From: Actibacterium atlanticum
Lineage (GTDB): Bacteria; Pseudomonadota; Alphaproteobacteria; Rhodobacterales; Rhodobacteraceae
DNA: 64,000 bases
NCBI RefSeq assembly: GCF_000671395.1
Contig: NZ_AQQY01000013.1
Coordinates: 1-64,000, forward strand
Direction: 5' to 3'
A program made the position numbers and the translations under genes. Each line of letters opens with the position of its first letter. Position 1 is the first letter of the stretch. The notes under the pieces were generated by a model that worked only from the letters and a program-made list of their open reading frames with translations, was not told the origin of the DNA and did not search any database. Positions 35,321 through 44,478 of this stretch are shown in pieces.

Positions 35321-38050
35321 ATGCAACAGCGCGGGCAGGTGACGGCGGTCTTGGGACCGACGAACACCGGCAAGACCCATTACGCCATCGAACGGATGCT
35401 GGCGCATCGCACCGGGGTTATCGGCCTGCCGCTGCGCCTTTTGGCGCGCGAGGTCTATGACCGCATTGTTGCCCTGCGCGGGCCGTCGGTTGTGGCGTTG
35501 CTCACCGGCGAAGAACGCATCATCCCGCCGCGTGCGCAGTATTGGGTTTGCACCGTCGAGGCGATGCCGCAAGACAATGGCGCAGATTTTCTGGCCATTG
35601 ACGAGATTCAGCTCTGTGCTGACCCCGAACGCGGGCACGTGTTTACCGACCGGCTGCTGCATGCGCGGGGATTGCATGAAACGCTGTTTCTTGGCTCGGA
35701 CACGATGCGCAGCGCGATTGCCGCGCTTGAACCGCGCGCCCAGTTCATGCGACGCGAGCGGTTCTCGCAACTGACTTATGCCGGGTCCAAGAAAATTTCG
35801 CGCATGCCGCCGCGCGCGGCGATCGTTGGGTTCTCGGTTGATAATGTCTATGCCATCGCCGAGCTGATCCGCCGCCAAAAGGGCGGCTGCGCAGTTGTCA
35901 TGGGGGCGCTCAGCCCACGCACCCGCAATGCGCAGGTGGCAATGTATCAAAACGGCGAGGTCGACTATCTGGTCGCCACCGATGCCATCGGGATGGGCCT
36001 GAACCTTGATATCCACCATGTCGCCTTTTCGGGCCTCAGCAAGTTCGATGGCCGTCGTATGCGCTATCTGGCGCCCAACGAACTGGCCCAGATCGCCGGG
36101 CGCGCCGGACGGCACATGCGCGATGGCACCTTTGGAGTGACAGGCGAAGCGCCGCCGTTGGATGAAGATCTGGCCGAGGCCATTGTCAGCCACCGGTTCA
36201 CCCCGATCCGCAAGCTTAACTGGCGTAACTCGGATCTGGCCTATGGCAGTATTGATCGGCTGATCGCGTCGCTTGAGGAAGGCACGCAGGACGAATGGCT
36301 GACCAAAGCGCGCGAAGCCGACGATCTGCATGCGCTGCGTCTTTTGGCCGAGAACCCGGATATTCGGGACCGCGTGCATGGCGGGCCGGATGTCAAACGC
36401 CTGTGGGATGTGTGTCGTATTCCCGACTTTCGGGGGATTTCCGCCGGTGAGCACGTAAGTCTCTTGGAACGTATGCACGGTTTCCTGCATGATGGCGGCA
36501 GCGTGCCCGAAGACTGGCTGGCACGTCAGATCAAGCGGATCGATAGGACGGAAGGCGACATTGACATGTTGTCGAAACGTCTGGCCTATATCCGCACATG
36601 GACTTATGTCGCCCAACGCAAAGGTTGGGTTGACGACGAATTGCATTGGCGCGAGGCGACCCGCGCTGTAGAAGACCGCCTGTCAGATGCATTGCACGGG
36701 GCGCTGACAAAACGATTTGTTGACCGGCGCACGTCTGTATTGTTGCGGCGGTTGAAGCAGAAGGAGGGCCTTGTGGCCGAGGTGAACGATAAGGGTGAAG
36801 TGACGGTTGAGGGCGAATTCGTCGGCCGTCTGGAAGGTTTCCGGTTCTCGCAGGACAAAAGCGCGACCCCGGACGAGGCAAAAACCCTGCGACAGGCGTC
36901 CTTGGCGGCGCTCAAGCCTGAATTCCATCTGCGTGCGGATCGTTTTTACAACGCGCCCGACACTGAATTGGATTTCACCGAACAAGGTGGATTGATGTGG
37001 GGCGAGCATGCCGTGGGCAAGCTGGTTGTTGGCGCCGAGGTGATGAAGCCGCAGGTCGAAGCCTTTGTTGACGAAGAGGCCGGCACCGACGTGGCTGAAA
37101 AAGTCACCCGCCGCTTGCAGCATTTCATCGACCGTAAGGTGGCCACGCTGTTTGAACCACTGCTGAACATGCAGCGCGACGAGGCGCTGAGCGGCCTGCA
37201 ACGCGGTTTTGCCTTCCGCATGATCGAAGCGCTGGGCATCATCCCGCGCGACCAAATCGCCACCGAGGTCAAAGATCTGGATCAGGACGCCCGTGGTGCG
37301 CTGCGCAAGCATGGTATCCGTTTTGGTCAGTTCACCATCTTCATGCCCCTGTTGCTGAAACCGGCGCCAACGCGTCTGCGTCTGGTTCTGTGGTCCCTGT
37401 TCAACAAGCTGGACGAATTCCCCGAAAGCCCGCCGCCGGGCCTGGTGACCATTCCGGTCGTGGATGTACCCGATGGCTATTACACCTTGTCCGGATATCG
37501 CCGGGCAGGTGCGCGCGCCATCCGTATCGATATGCTGGAGCGTCTGGCTGATCTGCTGCGCGCGCAGGACAGCCGTGGCGGCTTTGAGGCCAACCCCGAC
37601 ATGCTGTCGATCACCGGCATGACGCTGGAGCAGTTCGCCGATCTGATGGGCGGTCTGGGCTATAAGGCCGAAAAAGGCGAACGCGCCAAGGTCAAAGCTG
37701 CGCCTGAGGCGACTGCTGAAGCGGCCGAAGAGGCCCCGACTGAAGAAGCCCCCGCCGCTGAGGCTCCGGCTACCGAGGCCGAGGCTTCCGAGCCCGCCGA
37801 GCCTGAAGCCGAGGTGTTCTATACCTTTACCTGGGCCCCGCGCCGTCAGGGGGGCGGTGGCAAGCCGCGCAATGATCGCAATCAAGGGCAAGGCCGTGGC
37901 AAACCACGCGGCAAAGGCGGCCCCAAGGGCAAAGGCAAACCGCAGGGGGGTGGCAAGACCTATCAGGCACGCCCGCCCAAGAAAGAAAAGCCTATCGACC
38001 CGGACAACCCGTTCGCGGCGGCGCTGATGGGCTTGCGGGATAAGACCTAA
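35321..38050 (+). CDS. Suv3-like SF2 RNA helicase with basic low-complexity tail
   Basis: 909 residues from the ATG at 35321 (an upstream in-frame start overlaps the TPR gene). SF2 helicase core: Walker A GPTNTGKTHYA (about residue 13), Walker B AIDEIQLCADP with DEIQ, and motif VI QIAGRAGRH, as in mitochondrial SUV3. A long helical C-terminal domain follows. From about residue 790 there is an Ala/Glu-rich linker and then a Gly/Lys/Arg-rich tail, probably disordered and RNA-binding. Bacterial homologues likely act in RNA turnover. The next gene starts one base after the stop. Confidence 0.93.
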   Translation: MQQRGQVTAVLGPTNTGKTHYAIERMLAHRTGVIGLPLRLLAREVYDRIVALRGPSVVALLTGEERIIPPRAQYWVCTVEAMPQDNGADFLAIDEIQLCADPERGHVFTDRLLHARGLHETLFLGSDTMRSAIAALEPRAQFMRRERFSQLTYAGSKKISRMPPRAAIVGFSVDNVYAIAELIRRQKGGCAVVMGALSPRTRNAQVAMYQNGEVDYLVATDAIGMGLNLDIHHVAFSGLSKFDGRRMRYLAPNELAQIAGRAGRHMRDGTFGVTGEAPPLDEDLAEAIVSHRFTPIRKLNWRNSDLAYGSIDRLIASLEEGTQDEWLTKAREADDLHALRLLAENPDIRDRVHGGPDVKRLWDVCRIPDFRGISAGEHVSLLERMHGFLHDGGSVPEDWLARQIKRIDRTEGDIDMLSKRLAYIRTWTYVAQRKGWVDDELHWREATRAVEDRLSDALHGALTKRFVDRRTSVLLRRLKQKEGLVAEVNDKGEVTVEGEFVGRLEGFRFSQDKSATPDEAKTLRQASLAALKPEFHLRADRFYNAPDTELDFTEQGGLMWGEHAVGKLVVGAEVMKPQVEAFVDEEAGTDVAEKVTRRLQHFIDRKVATLFEPLLNMQRDEALSGLQRGFAFRMIEALGIIPRDQIATEVKDLDQDARGALRKHGIRFGQFTIFMPLLLKPAPTRLRLVLWSLFNKLDEFPESPPPGLVTIPVVDVPDGYYTLSGYRRAGARAIRIDMLERLADLLRAQDSRGGFEANPDMLSITGMTLEQFADLMGGLGYKAEKGERAKVKAAPEATAEAAEEAPTEEAPAAEAPATEAEASEPAEPEAEVFYTFTWAPRRQGGGGKPRNDRNQGQGRGKPRGKGGPKGKGKPQGGGKTYQARPPKKEKPIDPDNPFAAALMGLRDKT

Positions 38051-38425
38051 TTGAGCGACTCGCCTGCACAGATTCGTCTGGACAAGTGGCTTTGGCACGC
38101 GCGGTTCTTCAAGACCCGCACCCTCAGCGCCAAGACCGTGTCCGGCGGGCATGTACGGGTGAATGGCACCAAGGTTGGCAAGCCCGCGCATAAGGTTGGT
38201 GTGGGCGACACGCTGACCTTCGCGCAGGGGCGCGACATTCGGGTGGTGCGGGTCGTTGCGCCGGGTGAACGGCGCGGGCCAGCGCCCGAGGCACAACAGC
38301 TCTATGATGATTTGACGCCGATCAAGGACAGCGTTCCACGATCGCCGCGATATGAGGGTAAAGGTCGCCCGGACAAGAAAGAACGGCGACAGATTCAACT
38401 TTTTAAATCAGGGCCGCTTGAATGA
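38051..38425 (+). CDS. S4 domain RNA-binding protein (Hsp15-like)
   Basis: 124 residues with a TTG start directly after the helicase stop (the ribosome-binding site would be in the helicase tail). S4 domain at residues 7-65 (RLDKWLWHARFFKTRTLSAK, then GHVRVNGTKVG), with a basic C-terminal extension. Hsp15 proteins bind the 50S subunit carrying a nascent chain and help recycle it after heat shock. The helicase-S4 pair is conserved in the group, suggesting a common RNA job. Confidence 0.9.
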   Translation: MSDSPAQIRLDKWLWHARFFKTRTLSAKTVSGGHVRVNGTKVGKPAHKVGVGDTLTFAQGRDIRVVRVVAPGERRGPAPEAQQLYDDLTPIKDSVPRSPRYEGKGRPDKKERRQIQLFKSGPLE

Positions 38426-38474
38426 TGCTTTTAGCTGGTCTAGCTAGACCCTTGATTAAGAATGGACAGCCCGC

Positions 38475-38813
38475 ATGACCTACATCGTCACTGATAACTG
38501 CATTGGTTGCAAATACACCGACTGTGTCGAAGTATGCCCGGTCGATTGCTTTTATGAGGGGACGAACACGCTGGTGATTCACCCTGACGAATGCATCGAC
38601 TGCGGCGTGTGTGAACCCGAATGCCCCGCAGATGCGATCCGCCCGGACACTGAGCCGGACATGGAGAAATGGGTCGAGTTCAACCGTAAATACGCCGAGT
38701 TGTGGCCGGTCATCGTATCGAAGAAAGATCCGCTGCCTGACGCCGATGAAAACGACGGCGCACCGGACAAGCTTGAAAAAATCTTTGATCCTGCTCCGGG
38801 CGAAGGCGGCTAA
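38475..38813 (+). CDS. fdxA: 7Fe ferredoxin (ferredoxin II type)
   Basis: 112 residues. The Cys pattern [18 protein letters not shown], with second-half [12 protein letters not shown], is that of seven-iron ferredoxins carrying a [3Fe-4S] and a [4Fe-4S] cluster. The long C-terminal tail [17 protein letters not shown] is normal for the alphaproteobacterial form. It is a soluble one-electron carrier of the cytoplasm. It sits between the S4 protein and carD; the order helicase-S4-fdxA-carD is typical of Rhodobacterales. Confidence 0.96.
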   Translation: MTYIVTDNCIGCKYTDCVEVCPVDCFYEGTNTLVIHPDECIDCGVCEPECPADAIRPDTEPDMEKWVEFNRKYAELWPVIVSKKDPLPDADENDGAPDKLEKIFDPAPGEGG

Positions 38814-39106
38814 GCGATTCGGCCTGTTGGCGCTGCAGAGCAGCGTCTGCGCTTGGCTATTGTGCGCAATTTATTCAATAAATACATGAATTTAACCGCA
38901 TTGCGGCGGTGCGGCGCTTTAAAAAGCCCGTATTTTTTGCTACATTAATGTAACGAACTTAACTGAATACCTGACCCACCACACGCAGCGCGGCTCGCCT
39001 GCGCGGTGGTTTTCCAGCGCCAAAGGGCAGTTCAACCTGAAACTTCGTGTTTTCGGGGCTGTCGGTGTCACTGGGATGAAGTTTGGGGATGAGAGGAAGC
39101 CACTGA
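38814..39106. other. Intergenic region before carD, with 12-bp palindrome
   Basis: 293 bp without a convincing ORF. The part 38860-38965 is AT-rich and contains TACATTAATGTA (38941-38952), a perfect palindrome, likely in the carD promoter zone. The part 38970-39010 is GC-rich with short hairpin potential. I assign no boxes. Confidence 0.4.
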
Positions 39107-39622
39107 ATGAGCAAGACCAAGAAATCCGAGTTCCGTCCCAACGATTATGTTGTGTATCCGGCCCATGGCGTTGGCCAGATCGTATCAATCGAACAGCAAG
39201 AAATTGCGGGGCTTGAGCTGGAGCTTTTCGTGATCTCGTTTGAAAAAGACAAGATGACCCTGCGGGTGCCGACGAATAAGGCGACCGAGATCGGTATGCG
39301 TTCGCTCAGCTCGCCCGATGTTGTGTCCAAGGCGATGACCACCCTGAAGGGCAAGGCCAAAGTAAAACGCGCCATGTGGTCGCGTCGGGCGCAGGAATAC
39401 GAACAGAAGATCAACTCGGGTGATCTGATCGCGATTGCCGAAGTGGTACGTGACCTGCACCGCACGGATGATCAGCGCGAGCAGAGCTATTCGGAGCGTC
39501 AGCTTTATGAAGCGGCTCTGGAACGTCTGACCCGTGAGATTGCCGCCGTGGGCGGTATGGACGAGGGCAGTGCCCAGGCGCAGGTCGGAGAAGTGCTGAT
39601 TTCACGCGCCGCCGCGGCCTGA
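39107..39622 (+). CDS. carD: CarD family transcriptional regulator
   Basis: 171 residues. CarD/TRCF RNA polymerase-interacting domain at about residues 10-70 (VVYPAHGVGQIVSIEQQEI), then a helical C-terminal DNA-binding domain with Trp (AMWSRRAQEYEQKINSGD). CarD proteins bind the RNA polymerase beta subunit and stabilise the open promoter complex, especially at rRNA and other growth-related promoters lacking a T at -7. The gene is followed by a strong terminator. Confidence 0.95.
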   Translation: MSKTKKSEFRPNDYVVYPAHGVGQIVSIEQQEIAGLELELFVISFEKDKMTLRVPTNKATEIGMRSLSSPDVVSKAMTTLKGKAKVKRAMWSRRAQEYEQKINSGDLIAIAEVVRDLHRTDDQREQSYSERQLYEAALERLTREIAAVGGMDEGSAQAQVGEVLISRAAAA

Positions 39623-39643
39623 TTGGCCCCCACAGAGAGTTAG

Positions 39644-39672
39644 AAAGGCCGCGCTTGAGCGCGGCCTTTTTT
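39644..39672 (+). terminator. Rho-independent terminator of carD
   Basis: A perfect 11-bp stem (AAAGGCCGCGC and GCGCGGCCTTT, loop TTGA) is followed by a T tract, 22 bp after the carD stop. Classical intrinsic terminator. Confidence 0.93.
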
Positions 39673-39754
39673 GTTGTCAAATGGTGCGCGCTTTGCGCGC
39701 AAGAGATATCTCGGCGCGGGGCGCCTCGGGCGGGTGGGGTCGCAGCGGTGGTGT

Positions 39755-41659
39755 TTAACCAGCGCTGTCGCCGGTGGGCGCAGTGCCGCCTTCATCTTGG
39801 GTCACCAGCGCGGTTTCGAGTTCTTTGTTCAGTTGGCGCGCACGCGTCAGATATGCGGCGTTTTCTTCCAGTGGAACACCGGGTTTCCACAGGTCAGCCA
39901 GTTCGCGCAGCGAGTAGCGGTCGTATTTGTAGAACTCGGTTTCCATTTCATTGGCTTCGAAATCGGTCAGGCCGAGATCTTCGAGCACATATCGCCCGGC
40001 CCGCAGCGAGCTGTCGAACATCTCGCGGACAATGTGATCGGCCCCGGCGCGGTAGAGTTCATAAACATGCACCCTGTCGCGTGCCCGCACCACAATGGAG
40101 ATATCTTCGCGCTCGCGCCGAATATATCTTACCAGCTGGGTGGTTTTCTCCATGTCGTCCAGTGCCACCACCACGACTTTTGCCGAGGACAGGCCGGCAG
40201 CGTGCAACAGTTCGGGGCGGGTAGGATCGCCATAAAAGCCCTTAAACCCGAATTTGCGCATCAACCGGATCGTGTTTAGGTCGTGATCCAGAACCGTCGC
40301 CCGGTAGCCTGACATTTGCAGCATCCGGTTCACAACCTGCCCGAAACGCCCCACACCTGCGATGATCACCGAGTGCTGTTCGTCGATTTGATCAGGCTCG
40401 GGTTGCGTGCCGGGCTGTTGGGTTTCGGCAAGTTTGCGGGCCAGGAAATCGTGCAGGATAAAGAACAGCGGGGTCATCAGCATCGACATGGCGATGATCA
40501 GCAGCAGGTTCTGGCTGAGCGTGTGCTCCAGCACATTGGTTTGCAGCGCAAAGCTGACCAGAACAAAGCCAAACTCACCGGCCTGTGCCAGGGCCAGCGT
40601 GAACAGCCAGCGATGGTCTCGGCGCAGTTTGAAAAGCGTGGCGATCAGGTACAGGATCAGCCCCTTCGCCACCATCAGGCACAGGGCCAGACCCATGATG
40701 TTGACCGGGTTGGCGAACAGAAGGTTGAAGTTGATCCCTGCGCCGACAGTCATGAAGAACAGGCCCAATAGCAGGCCCTTGAAGGGTTCAATATTGCTTT
40801 CCAGTTCGTGCCGGAATTCCGAGTTGGCCAGGACCACCCCCGCCAGAAAGGTCCCTAGGGCGGGCGACAGACCGACCGTGATCATCAGGACGGCAATGCC
40901 GACCACAATCAGCAAGGCGACGACGGTGAACATTTCGCGCAGGCGGGTGCCGTGGATCATCAGGAACAAGGGGCGCGACAGGTAGCGCCCAATCAGGATC
41001 ACAAAGGCAACCGCCCCCAGCGTGGCCAGTGTCACCCCCCATGCCGGCATGTCGGCGACGATTGACATCGCCGCGCCGTGCCCGGCATCCCCATGGCCGT
41101 CACCATGGCGAGATATCGAACCATCCGGGGCAAAGGTCAAAGGCTGCGCGACCGCCAGCAGGGGCAGCAAGGCGAGCATCGGGATGACGGCAATGTCTTG
41201 CGTCAACAATACCGAAAACGTCGCCCGCCCTCCCTCGGTGGGGGCCAGCCCTTTTTCCGTCAGGGTTTGCATAACGATCGCGGTCGAAGACAGCGCCAGA
41301 ATCAGCCCAACGGCCAGTGCGGTTTGCCAGACCAGCCCGAAGTACCAGGCCCCGGCCATGACCACTCCGGTGGTCAGCACGATCTGTAAGCCACCCATGC
41401 CTAACAGCCTGTGGCGCATGTCCCACAAGGCGCGCGGGTCCATCTCAAGCCCGATCAGGAACAGCATCATGACGACACCGAACTCGGCGAAATGTTGCAG
41501 GTCTTTGGTTTCAGAGCCCACCAGCCCCAGCACCGGCCCGATCACGATGCCCGCCAAGAGATAGCCCAGCACCGATCCCAACCCCAAACGCGACGCAAGA
41601 GGGACCGCGACCACTGCAGCGGTCAGATAAATTGTGGCGATCAGCAGGAAACTTTCCAT
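39755..41659 (-). CDS. CPA2 monovalent cation:proton antiporter with TrkA-N domain (KefC-like)
   Basis: 634 residues. About twelve membrane helices in residues 1-390, with the family stretches EFGVVMMLFLIGLEMDP and LTQDIAVIPMLALLPL. A soluble RCK/TrkA-N domain from about residue 410 (HSVIIAGVGRFGQVVNRML) would bind NAD(H) or another ligand. It resembles KefB/KefC, potassium efflux systems gated by glutathione adducts, but no KefF/KefG partner is present. A 14-bp palindrome lies 48 bp upstream. Confidence 0.9.
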   Translation of the reverse strand: MESFLLIATIYLTAAVVAVPLASRLGLGSVLGYLLAGIVIGPVLGLVGSETKDLQHFAEFGVVMMLFLIGLEMDPRALWDMRHRLLGMGGLQIVLTTGVVMAGAWYFGLVWQTALAVGLILALSSTAIVMQTLTEKGLAPTEGGRATFSVLLTQDIAVIPMLALLPLLAVAQPLTFAPDGSISRHGDGHGDAGHGAAMSIVADMPAWGVTLATLGAVAFVILIGRYLSRPLFLMIHGTRLREMFTVVALLIVVGIAVLMITVGLSPALGTFLAGVVLANSEFRHELESNIEPFKGLLLGLFFMTVGAGINFNLLFANPVNIMGLALCLMVAKGLILYLIATLFKLRRDHRWLFTLALAQAGEFGFVLVSFALQTNVLEHTLSQNLLLIIAMSMLMTPLFFILHDFLARKLAETQQPGTQPEPDQIDEQHSVIIAGVGRFGQVVNRMLQMSGYRATVLDHDLNTIRLMRKFGFKGFYGDPTRPELLHAAGLSSAKVVVVALDDMEKTTQLVRYIRREREDISIVVRARDRVHVYELYRAGADHIVREMFDSSLRAGRYVLEDLGLTDFEANEMETEFYKYDRYSLRELADLWKPGVPLEENAAYLTRARQLNKELETALVTQDEGGTAPTGDSAG

Positions 41660-41706
41660 GGGGTCTTTATGGCCTTGGTATTGGCGGCTTTGTGCGCGTT
41701 ACGTGT

Positions 41707-41720
41707 GACATGATCATGTC
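41707..41720. promoter_or_regulatory. 14-bp palindrome upstream of antiporter gene
   Basis: GACATGATCATGTC is a perfect palindrome, centred about 54 bp before the antiporter ATG. A possible operator for a dimeric regulator; unsupported beyond symmetry and position. Confidence 0.3.
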
Positions 41721-41792
41721 GCCCCGGCGCGGCTTTGCCAATTGCCCCAAGGTCATTTGCGGCGATTAAGCGCGGAAATTTTATGCGATAGC

Positions 41793-44321
41793 CTAGCTGT
41801 CAGGCATATCCAGCGTGCGGTTGCGGCCGCCTTTCACATAGGTCAGGTAATCATCCCCGATGGAGGCGACCTTGCCCCCGTCCAGACGGTCCCCGACTTT
41901 CACCTTCACGAACCGACCCGAAGACAGACGGACAAGCGCGCGCCGGTCCCCGGCACCGCCATACACCCCGATCAGGTTCAGATCGCGCAGGTTGATGCCG
42001 TTCTGAAAGGTGGCCTGTTTGGCAACCGAGGCGCTGGTCGGAATCGGCGGGGCGGTCCGCGACGCGGCAGGCACGGCGGCCACCGGCGTTGCGTTGGCCT
42101 GTTCTTGCGCGCGCGCGACAGTTTTGGCGAAATCCGTGGGCCGCGCTTTGGGCCGGATTGAGCTGGCCATGGCCATCGGATTGTCTTCGTCGGCGACACT
42201 GGGCGCGGTTTCAGCGTCTGCGGGGGCGGTCGCGCCTGCCGGGGCCTCAGGGCGCTCAGGGCGCGGGCGCGGTTTGATTGCGGCCAGTTCCTCGCGGCTG
42301 AACCCTCCGGTGGCGGCGCGTTCCTGACGCTCACCCAGATCGATGGGGCGCGGGCGCGGTTTAAAGGCCGCCAACCGGGCCTGTTCGGCGCTGGCCTCGG
42401 GCGTCGGCGCTTCGGGGGTGAGTGCGGCGTCTGTTTGCGGGCGTGCGGGCGGCGTGACGGGCGGAGGACCGCCAAACACCTTGTGGCCCTCTGGGGTTAG
42501 CGTGCCTTCGGGGCTGGGGCGCACCAGCCCGCGTGCGTCCAGATCAAACCGCTGGCCCAAAAGCGGCGGGGCGGGTTCCGGATCACGCGGCTGATCGGTG
42601 TTCAACGAATCCGCCGGAGGCAGCGCGACGGCGTCTTCACCGCGGATCGTCGGATCAATCGCCGCGATATAGAGGTCATCCAGCCCATCCGCCTTTGGGG
42701 CGACCGGTGCCTGTGGCGGCAAAACCCAAGCGCCTGTTTCCGCGAAGATGGCTTCGGCGTCCTGTTGGGTCAGCGGGGCAAGCGGGGGCAGTTCTGGTTC
42801 CGATGCAGGTGCGATTTCAGCGGGCGACGATGAGTCTTCCGGGGGCAGGGCCGCGATAATCGGTGCCGGGGTGTCGGGCTGATCTTCGGGCAGAAGGGCC
42901 ACTTCGCGCGTCATGAACAGGGCAGACCAAAGCGCCACCGCCGCCATAACCAGAACCAAGGCAACCGTCAGCATCAGCCCCAAATACCGTGGCCCGCGTG
43001 GTTCAGCCTGCGCCTTACGCGCGCCAAACACCGTCAGTGCATCAGCTTCGTCCGCGCCGTGATCCGGCGTTGTGGTGCTGGCCAGCGCGGTGACGCGCGG
43101 CAGCGGGGCGGGTTTTGGCGCCGGGGGCGGCGCGGTCGGTTTTGGTGTGGTTGCCTTGCGGGATTTTGGCAGCTTGGGTTTGGGGAGCTTTGCAGCCGCC
43201 TCTTTGGCGGCCTTGATATTGGGTACGGCCACTTTGGGAACCGCCACCTTAGGCATCGTCACCTTTGGCAGCGACGGCTTGGGCAGCACGGGCTTTTTGC
43301 GGGTTGGGCTGGCCGGGGCAGGCGATACAGCTGGCGTATCCGCCTTGGTGTCTTTGGTCGCAGCCGATTCTTTCTTGGCGACCAACCGCGCTGCGGGGGC
43401 GGCTTCGGGCGTTTGATCGGCTGTGACACCCGTGCCGGGCAGCGGACGTGACACGCCGCCAGTGGCCGCGCCAAGGGTCAGCCGGGCCGGGGCCTCGGGG
43501 CTGGGCACCGGTTTGGGCGCTTGGTTGGTGTTCCGCCGGGTTGAAAAGCTGGGGCGCAGCTCGGGCGGGGGCAGCGGAGACATTTGCGCTGGCCGAGGTG
43601 GTTCGGAGACCGTTTCTTCCTCAGCCTCAGCCTCAGCCTCAGCCTCAGCCTCTGGGGCTGGCTCGGGTGTTTCAAACTCGGTCTCGCCAAAAGGCGCGGG
43701 GTCGAACTCGGGCTCAAAATCGAAATCTTGTTGCTGTTCAGACTCTGGCTCGGCTTCGGCATCCGCCGGTGCATCCTGCGCGCTTAACAAAACCGGATTG
43801 CGATCACGGTTCACGCTTTCGCCATTCGCCAGCAAGTCAGAGGCGGCAAGGGTTTCGCCGAAATAGGGCTCCCCCGGGAACTGCCCTTCCTGCGGCGCGG
43901 CCACAAAGCTGACGGGGTTGAACCCGTGTTCGGTGGCAAAAGCCTCGGCCTCGTCCAAAGTTTCGCGGGCCACGGCGGCAACCTGCGCAACGCCGTCGTT
44001 CACTTTGAAATCAAAGACCAGTTCGTTCAGCGCATAAGGCGTGCGCCCGTCCAAAGCCTCTTCCACCTGCTTGGCACGCGTCGCGCGGGTGCCATTGTCT
44101 ACCTCGGTTTCGAAATACAGAATTTGACTGTCAGGCAGGATCAGCTTGCTGTGCAGCGCGTCTGGTTCCAGCCCCGCCGCGGTATCCCGCAATGCCGCCA
44201 GATCACCGTTCAGATCGGCGCTGTCCAGCGCGACTTCGCCCACCACATGCCATTTGCCCTTGGCCCGATGCATCAGGCCAATGCCATCATGCGAAAGGTT
44301 GAGGGCAAAACGAGGTTTCAT
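41793..44321 (-). CDS. Long membrane protein joining a PilM/GspL-like N-terminus and a PilP/GspC-like C-terminus
   Basis: 842 residues from the ATG at 44321. Residues 1-155 begin FALNLSHDGIGLM and include VEEALDGRTPYALNELVFDF, like the actin-like cytoplasmic PilM/GspL domain. Then comes a long disordered region rich in Pro, Ala and Glu with an (EA)n tract and a PK(V/L)-x repeat. A single membrane helix lies near residue 470 (LGLMLTVALVLVMAAVALW), followed by another disordered Pro-rich part and a short C-terminal domain (about residues 770-838): NLRDLNLIGVYGGAGDRRALVRL, GRFVKVKVGDRLDGGKVASI, close to the PilP/GspC homology region. Topology fits a bridge from cytoplasm to periplasm. No pilus or secretion genes neighbour it. 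Family call uncertain. Confidence 0.7.
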   Translation of the reverse strand: MKPRFALNLSHDGIGLMHRAKGKWHVVGEVALDSADLNGDLAALRDTAAGLEPDALHSKLILPDSQILYFETEVDNGTRATRAKQVEEALDGRTPYALNELVFDFKVNDGVAQVAAVARETLDEAEAFATEHGFNPVSFVAAPQEGQFPGEPYFGETLAASDLLANGESVNRDRNPVLLSAQDAPADAEAEPESEQQQDFDFEPEFDPAPFGETEFETPEPAPEAEAEAEAEAEEETVSEPPRPAQMSPLPPPELRPSFSTRRNTNQAPKPVPSPEAPARLTLGAATGGVSRPLPGTGVTADQTPEAAPAARLVAKKESAATKDTKADTPAVSPAPASPTRKKPVLPKPSLPKVTMPKVAVPKVAVPNIKAAKEAAAKLPKPKLPKSRKATTPKPTAPPPAPKPAPLPRVTALASTTTPDHGADEADALTVFGARKAQAEPRGPRYLGLMLTVALVLVMAAVALWSALFMTREVALLPEDQPDTPAPIIAALPPEDSSSPAEIAPASEPELPPLAPLTQQDAEAIFAETGAWVLPPQAPVAPKADGLDDLYIAAIDPTIRGEDAVALPPADSLNTDQPRDPEPAPPLLGQRFDLDARGLVRPSPEGTLTPEGHKVFGGPPPVTPPARPQTDAALTPEAPTPEASAEQARLAAFKPRPRPIDLGERQERAATGGFSREELAAIKPRPRPERPEAPAGATAPADAETAPSVADEDNPMAMASSIRPKARPTDFAKTVARAQEQANATPVAAVPAASRTAPPIPTSASVAKQATFQNGINLRDLNLIGVYGGAGDRRALVRLSSGRFVKVKVGDRLDGGKVASIGDDYLTYVKGGRNRTLDMPDS
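43621..43650. repeat. Hexanucleotide repeat (TCAGCC)x5 in coding sequence
   Basis: Five perfect copies of TCAGCC encode an alternating Glu-Ala tract on the minus strand. Because the unit is six bases, changes in copy number keep the reading frame and would only lengthen or shorten the linker. Confidence 0.85.
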
Positions 44322-44478
44322 AGCAGTTGGTTTACAGTAGCCCGGGTTGACGATGCATCCCCGGGCTGTCCGGGGTCGCATTGCAGCGAGATATTGCCGA
44401 CTAAACCCGCCAATGCAAAGGAAAACCTTGCGCGGCGCGTCAAACAGTCAAAGCTTATCGCAAATAAAGGAGAGCCCT

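Noticed and set aside
35219-38398. Two long minus-strand frames (475 and 571 codons)
   Set aside because: Both are antisense to the helicase and its neighbours and show the usual shadow composition.
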